Assembly (NCBI RefSeq): GCF_000006565.2 | Contig: NC_031474.1 | Location: 1,833,662-1,897,661, forward strand | Direction of reading: 5' to 3' | DNA from: Toxoplasma gondii ME49 | Taxonomy: Eukaryota > Apicomplexa > Conoidasida > Eucoccidiorida > Sarcocystidae | DNA length: 64,000 nucleotides | Part shown: in pieces, positions 25,229-35,732 of the stretch | Layout of the letters: each line of letters opens with the position of its first letter | Position numbering within the stretch: position 1 is the stretch's first letter | Position numbers and translations under genes: made by a program | The notes under the pieces: model-generated | The model's database searches: none | Seen by the model: the letters and a program-made list of their open reading frames with translations, nothing else | What the model was told of the DNA's origin: nothing

Positions 25229-26687
25229 ATAGCATGCATAGAGGCTTAGCGAGAGTAGACAAAAGCTCCTCCATCGTTCGTCGCACACTCACAATCCTAC
25301 GCAAAGGAATGAACGCGAAGAATCTGCCTTAAAGCCGCTACGACTTCTTCCCCGAACGACCCTATCAATGTTTTTTTTAATCCTTTCTGGACTGGCTCTA
25401 CGCAGTCACTTAACAACCATGGTGGGCGACTCCACCTTCCAAATAGACATAAACGCAAGCGGGGAATTTCTTCTCCGAAAGACCCTTTGAAGTCGCCATT
25501 TTCAGAGACTGAGGGCCCGCTGCCGGGACGACGAGTGCGCTGCTGCTCGTGCGCGCACCGAATGCAGTAAAGGATCAACTGAAGCTCTGTGCACCAGCGC
25601 CTGTCGCGCTGTCGACAAATGCCTCGCGTAGCGGCGAAAACGCGACGCGTGTGTCTCTATTTTCCGACACAGAAAGAACTGAAAATCACATCCAAAACTG
25701 CTTCTGTATTTCCTCCCGGCCGCGCCTCGCCGAGCAAACGCTGGCGGAACCACCTCAGAGCGAGCCTGCATGCACACACGAGAAAAACAGAAACAACGTC
25801 AGAGAGACAGCGCGTGGAATGGAACCCCAACAGCAACACCGCAGGAAGACGCGGAGAAGGCGCGAGAAAGACCGACAACGACGGGCTAGCTCTTTTCTTC
25901 TCGGGGGTCTGCCTTTGGATCTGTACGTCCTCCAGTGCATCTGTTTCCTTAGGAAAATAATACACGTTCAAAGACGGAGTTGCACGTCCATCGCTTGTGG
26001 CAGCTGCCCCTCAAACAGAAAGGCAAACAGGCAGTACAAAGTGGAACAGCCGAAGGTTTGTGTCGGGAACTTTCGACTGCGAAAAACGGCATGCGGAGAG
26101 ACGGCAGCGACAGAAGGACAACGGAGAGAGTGAGAAATTGGAAGACCGCCAGAGCAGCCGACAGAAAAGGAAAAGAAAGAACGGCGAAGCCGGCGAGAGT
26201 GAGACAGGGGCGGGAGATCCCGACAACTGCGTAGCGTGTACTCAGAGAAAAACCGACAAAAAAGGAGACAGGAAAAAGCGCCAACTCCGTCCAGAGTCGG
26301 TCTCCGTGTGGACGGCGGCGTCAGGACAGAGAGACACCAGCAAATCTCCAGCCTGCACGTCGATACCCGAATCACACTCTTATTCGTACAACCAACTGCA
26401 TGCGCACACACATCTACCAATTCAAAAAAACGGACGAATGCATGCAGACACACACAGAGAGTGAGCTCGAGAGCAGACGACACACGTCGCGTTTGAAGTT
26501 CGAGAAGGAACCCGAAGAAATTCGGCGATGAACTGTGCAAACAAAGCCAAGCCACTTAGGTAAAGCTGTGCAATGGGCGAGAGCAAAGAGCAGCCGAAGC
26601 GACTCGGCCGCGTTATGGCTAGCGAATCTGTGTTGCCGTATGCGACAAGGACTGCATGTATGCAACATGTTTTTCGCTCCAAAAGCC
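23875..26687. other. Convergent gap between subtilase and MnmE
   Basis: Both flanking genes end here, so the region should carry two 3' UTRs. It contains three long TA tracts (24651-24674, 24991-25011, 25191-25231). I searched the minus strand for a short terminal MnmE exon with a Cys-x-Gly-Lys end and found no convincing one. Minus-strand frames near 25297-25578 and 25968-26555 look like chance. Confidence 0.55.
25191..25231. repeat. (TA)n microsatellite in convergent gap
   Basis: A long, slightly interrupted TA tract. Similar tracts lie at 24651-24674 and 24991-25011, giving three within 600 bp. Confidence 0.9.
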
Positions 26688-29220
26688 TTACCGCAGATCC
26701 TCGGTTCTTTCTTCTTCCGACTCGCGAGCTAAACAATTCGTCAGGTGTCTCTCCAGCCCCTTCAGTGCTTCGAGAACTCTCTTCCCCGTCAACAACCCCA
26801 CCTGATCCTCATCTGCTTCTCCGTCTTCTTCGCCATCTTCTTCTCTTTCTCTGTCCTCTCCTTCCCTGTCTTCTCTTTCTCCTCTTCTCTCGCTAGCGTC
26901 GTCTTTGGGTGCTCGTCCGGTTGCGTGTTCTTTCTCGTCGTTTCGCCGATTTCTCTGTTCTTTCGTGGAAGCGACAGAGGCGACGCAGCTACTGCGCAGA
27001 AAATTGTCGGGCGACGCCAGCTCTTGAACGGCGCGACACACGAGGGCATGCAAAGCTGATAAATTCCACTTGCGTTTTCCGGAAAGCAGCAACACACGCG
27101 AAGACGCTCCGTGCGAGGACGAGCATGCGGAAACGGGCTGAAGAAAAGACAGAAGCGACGGCGGCATTTCCTCTCTCACGGCCTTCTCCAGTTCCTCCAG
27201 AAAGTCAGACACGCCCTCTGAAGACAGCTGCGACGGTGGAACAAGAGAAGAAAACGAAGAAGAGAGAGAAGGAGACGAGGGAGAGGTTGAGGCCTCTGAC
27301 GGATTCGAGGCAGTATTCTCTAACTTGAGAGGCAGGCTCTCGTCCAACTTGCGTGCCATGGTGAGGCTGTCGACACCGAGACTCGCAGGCGCCGCACGAG
27401 CCTGCGCGTCGCTGTTCTGAGGTCCCTGGCTGTCCCCATGAGAACCGGCTCCCTGTTCACGATTTTCCAGAAGAGCGAAAAGCAAATCGACTTTGTTCAG
27501 CACCACAAAAACTCTGCGTGCGCGCGGTCGAGCGCTGAGGTCTGCGTCCCGAGACTCTGAAAAAGACTCTCGAAAGAGGCGAAGGAAACGTCGGGCGTGC
27601 TCCAGGGTCTCCTCGCGACTGCTGAGACACTCGAGCAAAAAAATCAAAACGTCTGCCTCCTGCGCTGTACGCACAGCTCGCGCCATCCCTTCGCGTTCTA
27701 CACAATCAACGGCTGGCGTGTCTCCGTCGTCAAGAGATGCGACAGCATCTGCTCGTCTATAGGGCGCCGCGTCTCCTCCCTTTTCCGCGTAAACGGGAAG
27801 AGAGTCGTCGAGGGCGCGCACGCAGTCTTCGCTGCCCCTGCCCCTGCCCCCGCAGGTGTCTCCGCGGGCGGCTTGGGCTCCAAACCCTGCGACCGCCTCA
27901 GCCGCCGAAGCCCGGGCACTGGCCCCGCCTCGCCAGTCGCGCGCGGGCCTCAGGCCTGCAGTGTCTGTGAGGAGAACTTTGGAACCGGAGAGCTGAATCG
28001 GAGCTGTCAGGACATCACGCGTCGTTCCTGCGATCGGCGAGACGATGGCAGTGTCGCGGCCAACCAGACTGTTAAACAGCGTGCTTTTTCCTGCAAAGAA
28101 ACGAAGAAGAGAACACCTTCAGAGACCGCGAGTGTGGGATACGACTGACGGTTCGGAGCGGTGAACGGTCTCGCCTTGGCCCGAGGACTTTGGCTGTGTC
28201 CACGAAAGACGAGTGAAGATCAACACGCGCTCATCTCGCTTCTCCACCTTTTCTTTCCTCTCTCGTCTCTCTTTTCCATCTCGCTTTCTCCACTCGCTGT
28301 CTGGCAGCACTCTTCGCTCGTGTCTCTCTCTCGTTTCTCGTTCATTTCTACGCGAGATCTGGAGTCTCTCTCTCTCTCGCGTTTTCGTCTTCGCACCTGC
28401 GTTCGTGGGGCCGCAGAAAACGACTGTAACTCCTGTCTGCACAAGCGCGTCACGCATGCCAAGTTCCAGCTGGCACCGGAGTTCCTGCAGCAGGCGGCGA
28501 ACGCGCTTCTCGGCGTCCTGCGCGCCGCATGCACGCGCGAGCTCCGCGTCTGCTTCCTGGGCGTCGTCGCCGATCTCCAGAGCCGCCTCGGAAAACGCCA
28601 GCGCCTCCTGCAAAAGTTTTCTCCATCTCTCCAGCAGGTCTCGAAGTTCGCGCGGGTGGCGCCGCAGCCGGCGCAGCGCGAGCCGGTGCTGGGCGACCGT
28701 GTCGGCCTGCGTGAGGGGCCCACGAAGGAGGGCGAGGGAACAGAGACACCGACAGAGCACCGGTGGACGTCAAGCGGGAGAATACTGGACAGAAGAGAGA
28801 CAGGAACGCCCAGCAGAGGACGCGAGAAGAAGCGAAGAGATGACAAGAAGGCAGAGAACGAACAGAAGAGCGGCGAAGTGGAGAGACGCAGACCGTGGAG
28901 GCGCGAAAGCGACGCGAGTGCCTCACAATGCCTCACACGAGTCACGGAGAACAAGCAGACGGCAACACCTCCCGCATAGGTCGTCAACCGAGAAACCATG
29001 AAGTCTTACCGCACAGACCTGCCACGCTTGAAGACGCGAGGCTTTGGGGGACAAAGACCCAAGATTAAAAGAAGCACAACCAGCTGTGTCAACAGACCGA
29101 GTTCCAGAGAAAACCCCTAAACACAAGCCCGAAGCACTGCAGCTGTTGACACAGAACAAGGGGACAGAGAGCTGCTACGCAAACACGCAAACATACACAT
29201 GTCCACATGCATGCACATGC

Positions 29221-29260
<40 letters not shown>

Positions 29261-32200
29261 CTATCTATATATATATATATGTATATTTGTGTAGCTGTAG
29301 AACAGACGTGGAACGCAAGGAGAGAGACGTACCGACGGGATGTTTAGGAGAGAGAATCGGGCAGGCAGAGATGGAGAGGCACAGATAGAGATAGACAGAT
29401 AGAGCGAGAGAGAGAGAAACGGTCGTGCGAAAAGCTACAGGACATGGAAAAAGAGTGTTTTCTCATGTCTCAATTTGAAGCATAACGCGAGATTCTCCTG
29501 CACGGCTTACGTTGAGCAGATCAGCGAGAGCCTCCACTTGTTGAACGCTCTCAATTTTTCCGTTGAGGAAAGCTCGAAGCGTGAATTCGCCGGCCTCCGC
29601 AGGACGCAGATCACCGACACTGCTCAGCCATCTGACCCCGTCTGCTTGCTGTTGCATATCCTCGTCCTCCTCATTTTGTTCTGCATTTCTCGAGAGGTGC
29701 TCGGTCTGCGAGATGCCACGTTTCTCTATTCCCCGTTCAGAGACTAGCCGCCTCGACTCGGTCTTTTCAGTCCGTTCCCCGTCTTCCTTCGGGTGTCTCT
29801 CCTCCCCGTCTTCCTTCCCGGTCGGCTTTGTCTCTGTCTTGTCTCGCGCCTCTTTCCTCTCTTTTTTTCCTTCGCAGATCGCCCTCAGGAGAAGCGCGCG
29901 TAGGGCGACTTCGAGGCCAGACTGTGGCGAGGCCCGCAGCGTCTGCTCGCGGGCATCTGCTTCGTTTCCTCGGTCTCGAGAAACCTTCTGGGAGGCAGAA
30001 AGCGACGGGACTCCTCGCGCCTCGCGGCCGGGATCTAGCAGCCTGGCGCGATCGTCCATCTCCACATCTTCCCCGTTGTCAACGAAGAATTCTTTGCTTT
30101 TCCTTCCCCCCCCATAGGCCGCCAAGACAGACTTGATTGCGTTCTGCACCCCCTCGAAGAAACGCAAAAGCGCCGAGAGCGCTGCTCGACTTCCATGAGA
30201 GTGAACTTCCACGACGTCCTCGCCTGCACAAAAGAGGCCGGGAGCTCGCAAAGTGCCTCAGCTTCGCAGCGACGCGGAAACGACCAGAACTGGCAAACAT
30301 GACAAACGCTCTTAAATCAACTTACAGGCCGTCTGAGGAACGACACTCGAGTTTCCTTTTGTAAACAAACGTTTCAGATTCTCTACAAAATGTCGGTCGT
30401 CGAAAGCGCAGGCGTCAAGACCCACCCGCAGTGGGGCACACATCCTGAGCCTGCAAGTGTAAGTAAGGGGAAATACTATAACCGAAAAGCGAAAGAAGCG
30501 AGAAACGGAAACAGCGAAGGGAACTGAATCGGAATACCCAGACGCTCGTTAAAGCAGGCCATAAAGCAGAGACCTCTACGTCGATTTCGAGGCTATATGC
30601 ATGCAAAGAGCGTCGCAGTTCCGCAGACCAGAAAGAAAACTTTTAGTCGCTCTGACTCAGACGAAGCGGTCATGCACAGACGACCGGCAGCGAAAGAGTC
30701 ACGTGACAAAAAGACGAAAGACGATTTCCTCTCGGGGAAACTATGTTTTAAAAGCACCAATCAAACCGTCTGCTGCTCGCTATTCAATGAAAGACTTCTC
30801 CAAAAACGGTAGATACACTTTTACAGTGTCCAAATATATACTATTTATGCATGTATGTATGTAAATGTTTGTATGTACATGTGTATATTTATATATTGAG
30901 AGAAAGGTGCGCATAGTCACATTTACACTTGAAGAGTAGTGAATTGAATGGTTTGTGTCCAGGGAGAAGAAACACGCTTGGGAGGCCTGTGAGGTGCAAA
31001 CCCTTCAGAGTACCGCATGCATCACGAGGAAAAGGCACACGAGTTTCGAATGTATCACTTGCCAGTGGCGGATCGCGGGGCGTCGAATCGAAGAAGAATA
31101 ACATCGTCCAGGGGAACGGGCTTCGCACCGCTGAAGCAATCCCACGCTTTGCAGAACGTGGCAACGCGTTCGCGAGGCAGAGGCGGTAGGTGGAACCTTG
31201 GCGTAGGTTGTTGTCCTTTTCTCTCGGCTTGGCTTTGTGCATGGTCTTGCGGCTCTCGTGTCTGAGGCCCCTTGCCACCGAAAACGTCGTCTCGGCGTTC
31301 TCGGCGCCAGTCGCGTTCCTCTTTGTTTGCCGTCGATGTGCCGGCACAGCCCTGCTCTGTCTGAGGGCCTGGGTAGGGAGAAGCGACTCCGTCGTTCGTC
31401 TTTCTCTCTTCCGAATTCGCCGGCTTCGCCATCAACAGGAGCATCACTGCATGCGCCAGAGGGCCTGAAACTCGCCACACAGCGACAGCAGAAGGGGAAA
31501 ACGCGTGACCTGCGCCGCCGCTGCTCAGCGCGTAGACGGTGTCGGTGCCGCCCTTCGAATCTCCGGCGTCTGTCGGGTCTGAGGGAAGATACGCGGCTTT
31601 TTCACGCAAGGCATGGGCGGTAGTTTCACCTACATGAAAGCCGGATCCTGTGAACTCCACCTCGGTCACTGCCATGTCAGGAAGGCCCCCGCGTCTGATC
31701 TGCCCGACTGTGACCAGGGCCGCGCGGGACAGGCGTGGAGGAACAGCTGTGCTTTCTGACAACCGACAAGCCGTTTGTGGCCCCGGGTTTCCTGTGGGAG
31801 AAGCGAGGAGAAATGGCAGGTTGTGCAGTCCTCGCCGCCATTGAAAACGGCGGGTAGGTTCACGAGAAACAAGCCAAGCGCCGGAAGCGAACGCGGCTAG
31901 CTGTTTAGGTGTATGTACACCTGCGTGGTGGTAACGAAAGAACTCATTCGAAGACAAAGAGGGCGAAGAAAGTCTTGCACTGAATGGCGGAGAGCAACGG
32001 GGTCGATCCAGGAAAGACAGGAAAGAGAAATGCAGGTTCGAACAGACTTCGCGACTCCAAATACCGCTCTCCTGCCCCTTTTCTTCCGCGGCGGCGGCTC
32101 CTCTCCGGTTCTTCCGCCAACGCGTGTATTCCCCCATTCTGCCATTTCGTTCCTTGCGAGTTCTGGGAGCATGCAAAGACGATACAAACGAAAATGCACG

Positions 32201-32590
32201 CCGAGACTGGCGTCGCTTCTTTTGCGGTTGGAGGCGCCAACGCGATCGACCGCTGTCTCTGCTGCTCTGTCTAGGAGTGGCTGCAGACGCTTGTTTAAAA
32301 ACCTTTCGCGAGTTTTCTGGACAGACAAACGGCGCATTTTGGCTATTTTGTTCTGCGCGCGAAGACTCTGATACGCCTTCTCCACGAAAGGGAAGCCAGG
32401 CCTCTCCTCCCGGGCAGAGCGCTGGAGTAAGCGAAGCGAGCGCGTCCGTAGAAGTCAATTTCCGACTGCTTCCCCAGAAAGGCCTCAGGCAACAGTCTAG
32501 GACGGGGCTCTTAAGTGTCACCGAAGCAGCGAGAAAGTCGAGGAACGAGAAACAGAGACTTGCAAACAGGAGAAGTGCCGGAGTCCACAT
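26688..32590 (-). CDS. mnmE: MnmE/TrmE tRNA-modification GTPase, probably organellar
   Basis: Four exons (32590-31063, 30223-29511, 28706-28397, 28090-26688) join in phase to ~1,317 residues, against about 450 in bacteria. The TrmE N-domain is visible as [32 protein letters not shown] and [17 protein letters not shown]. The GTPase motifs are G1 GPTNAGKST, G2 IAGTTRD, G3 DTAGLR and G4 NKVD. MnmE acts with MnmG (GidA) on the wobble uridine of certain tRNAs. The extra length is a ~350-residue leader and large charged inserts between conserved blocks. The leader opens with a hydrophobic stretch ([18 protein letters not shown]) followed by a long basic Ser/Arg-rich region, as in apicoplast bipartite targeting; mitochondrial targeting is the alternative. 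Intron 1 starts with GC. The predicted end, TEDL-Arg-stop, lacks the family's C-terminal FCIGK, and the stop overlaps a GTAAGG donor, so a last short exon may be missing. The start at 32590 is the best ATG but is not proven. Confidence 0.9.
29224..29280. repeat. (TA)n microsatellite in mnmE intron 2
   Basis: A nearly pure TA/TATC tract of about 57 bp within the intron between the exons at 30223-29511 and 28706-28397. Confidence 0.9.
30224..31062 (-). other. Non-canonical GC-AG intron in mnmE
   Basis: Read on the minus strand, exon 1 ends ...GCC ACT G and the intron begins GCAAGT. It ends ...TTTTGTGCAG before GCGAGGACGTC. Joining them gives [11 protein letters not shown], exactly the conserved MnmE block. 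GCAAGT is the classical strong GC donor. No GT donor nearby gives the same protein. Confidence 0.85.
31907..31922. repeat. Palindrome copy in the mnmE leader coding sequence
   Basis: AGGTGTATGTACACCT is an almost perfect inverted repeat in exon 1 of mnmE. On the minus strand it is read as Ala-Gly-Val-His-Thr-Pro, the same peptide frame as the copy at 4501. It falls in the poorly conserved leader, where extra residues would be tolerated. Confidence 0.85.
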
Positions 32591-35500
32591 GGCGGGTTCT
32601 CAGGTTGCGTACGAATAACCCGCGTAGCTTTTCAGAAATCCGCATCGTTTCCGCTTGGAAGGAGTCCCAAACGCGACATGTCACTTGCGAAAGTCGACAG
32701 AGGAAATTCTTGCTTTTGCTCAATGAAAGATGCTTTAGTCAACCCACCTGAGCAGAGTAGGAATGACGGTGGCATTGGAAGAAGACACTTGCGCACTTGC
32801 CTTGCGGGAAAACGCAGGACATCTCGAGACATCTGCGAGTCTAGTTGGGGACACGAGCTGAAAAGGATTTCCCGCAGCAAAATGAAGGAAGATTTAGCTG
32901 GGAAGGTTCCCAGAAACGGGGATACGCGCAGGAAAACAGAACCAAGGAGCAGTGGAGAGAAAAAACGTAAAAGGTGCTTTAACCCCTCCTGTGTGCGGCA
33001 AACAGCCGCTGAGTGGTAAGGCCCCCCAGTTGCGGCCTTAGGGAACGCTGGGGCTGCAAAAAAGATCTTTCCGTTGAGTAGAAAAAAGCCAAGGCATCCT
33101 CAGATCTATGTGGAAATGGGAAAGCACGACTTCACAAATCCTTCGGCGAAACTTCTATTCTTTGTCTCCTTCTTTTCGGCGCATAGTCGCTCCGAGGCAA
33201 CACGCACATCGGCGGGCACACACCCTGTGGCGTCTTGTGTTCATGTCTCGATTTTCGATTTGAAAAACACAGTTCTGGATCGCGGATCTTTTGTCCAGAT
33301 ACAATCTCTACTTATAGTGTGGCCACTGCAGAAGTGCTCACCATGCGCGCATTACTTTCATTACAGTACGCGATCTGGCTACGCTCTTTTTGTGCACGTA
33401 GTGTTGCCGGTGTTGTACGGCGGACATGCGATAGTCTTTGTGCCAAGCGTTATCGTGGTTTTGAGGCGAGCGCTAGTCGTTTTTCAGAAAAGAGTTGGTA
33501 TAATTGGCACCGGAAGGCTTGTTGTAGAACAACGAGACTGTTACTGAGAAATGGCGAGTAGATCATACTGCTGAGACGGCTACTTGTCGTCATTGTGGCA
33601 GTACTGTCAAGCCTCTTCTTCCAGATTTCATGGAAAACCCAAAATTCTTGGTGGCGAGGACAAAAAGAAACTGTGAAGATCCCACGCCCTCTATGTATCA
33701 AAAAGAGCAGAAGATGGTTTCATTATCGCTATCAGTGGCGCAGCAGCAGGGTAAGTTGTCGGCGGTTCTCGTTGAAAACTCTCAGCGTTTTTATACGGGA
33801 ATATTGAATTTTTTGGGCACGCACACACTCTGAACTAAAGACGAATCAACGATACAGTATCGGAAGGAGAGGAGGAGGCTTTTGGTGTATTTGCAAAGTC
33901 GAGAAAGCCTATCGCAGAGTGTCCGGTCGATGCCAACACTAGGCTTCTCCAGAAAAGGGAGCGTCACGGAAACGCGCAGTAAGTCCCAGTAAAGATGGGC
34001 AGTTTTAAACGGGCAGTTTTAAACGGTACATTAGTGGAAAGGCCGTCCCCATTATCGTCACTATAGAAAGATAGACCTAAGGGCAAAACGAGCATCAGGA
34101 AGCAAACTGCCGAAGGGAATGAGATCTGTACAGCATGTGCGACCGGGGAAGACGTCTTCGAACAAGTCGACGGTTTTGGTCGTCTGCCCAACGGAGAGAG
34201 ACATCTCCTCTGCAGCGCTCTGCAAGTGACGCGACCAACAGTCAAATCTGCTTTCGCCCTTACTCCTTTCCTGCAATCTTTCGCGGAGGACGCTCGGAGC
34301 ATTACGCGTCAGACGGCTCCCGATGTTTGCGTAAAACCTCGTCTTCACTTGCCCGTTGCTCTTAGATCAGCTACGACGGAGGCAGATTTTCTCTAGGCCG
34401 CCGAAGGTAAGCCACGCAAATGAGCGGTTGCGTTCACTGTGCACCTGCCAGACGACAGCAACTTCTCTGACAAACCTGGCAGGCATCCAAGTTGTATATT
34501 GCCTTTCACTACTGTATGTTAAATGAATGAAGAATAGTGGTGCCCAGCGTGTATTTGAACATCAAACGTCATAATATGCCGTCCAGATATTACGTAATGG
34601 TTGCAACATTGCACAATGTTGTCCGCAAAAGGGTCCCCGATTGCCCTAATTATATTTTTAGTAATACGTGGTGTTCAGTTGTGCACTTTGTTCTATTTGT
34701 GTATTGCGTTGTTTTCACGCTGCCAGCCAAGTGTTATTCGCATGTCTTTCAATTCGTGGATAGGCAGAAAAGGTGTTTTCCCTATGAATGCAGATACCTT
34801 GCCCTTGAAAGCACAGGCTCATTCGCCACGAGGCTAGTGGATACCTGACTGCAGGACGCTCTACAAGCGCATAATGATACATTCAATTAAGGAATCCGAA
34901 ACAGGAATTACCACTCCACAACTGCTAATTTTAGATGTGTGGAGATGTCCTCGCTGCTCAGCTGACTCGTGGCTCGTTCATGTCTTCCTCTGATACAAAG
35001 CCGGCAGTTGAACGTCCACCCTGTCTGCTCTACAAAAGTCATTTGGATTACTCTCTTCAGCGGGGCCCAGAAGAGATTCACAGAAATACTGAGGGCGTTC
35101 GAAACCATGCTAGCACGGTGGAGCTTGGGCCATAACCAGTGACTTGTGTAGAGGGTTATCTAAAACAGTAATGCAACATGTACTCTGTACTTTCTTTACA
35201 AAGCTGAAGGGGCCGTCGTGTCTGCTTCAGCTGCCTTACCAAAAACATCACAACCATTAAAACCACCGTGCAAATGCTGCCGAGCAAGAGGTCATTTATA
35301 AGAACCTGGGAAGCATGGCTTTTTAGTGACAAGGAGTCTAACTTCAGTTGGTGTATGATAGGTATTGCATGCGTTGCACCGTGTGAAATGAAAGGTTTCA
35401 GGGCTTTAGGATTCGGCCGAGGGGACACTGCAGGGCTTTATTTGGAGATCCGCCTGGTATGTTCAACAGCTGCCTGTGGTGGTGAGGCCAACAAAAAACA

Positions 35501-35732
35501 CTGACCACGGAATATGCAACGGCATCATTGCATCCTGCCTCTATCTACGGACAACCAGAAAGGAAAACGGGCACTGATGGCACAGAGACTGAAACGCACA
35601 CCTCAGGCCACGACAAAAGAAAAACGATCTCACTTTCGCGTTCGGGCGGACGTTCCCGTAAATACGTCGGGGTCTTGAGCGACTGCGAATCGCGCCAGTG
35701 TTGGCAGTCCTCAGCAACATCGCGTTCACCAA
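32591..35732. other. Intergenic region upstream of mnmE
   Basis: This 3.1-kb gap lies between the mnmE start and the end of the next minus-strand gene, so it should contain the mnmE promoter and the neighbour's 3' UTR. Open frames of up to about 155 codons are present (for example 33074-33547, plus) but lack domain motifs and splice partners. I see no supported gene. Confidence 0.5.

Noticed and set aside
35156..35428. Hydrophobic minus-strand frame suggestive of a nuclear copy of mitochondrial DNA
   Set aside because: The hydrophobic stretch is short and does not match the coccidian cob, cox1 or cox3 segments I could recall; it has no supporting flanks.
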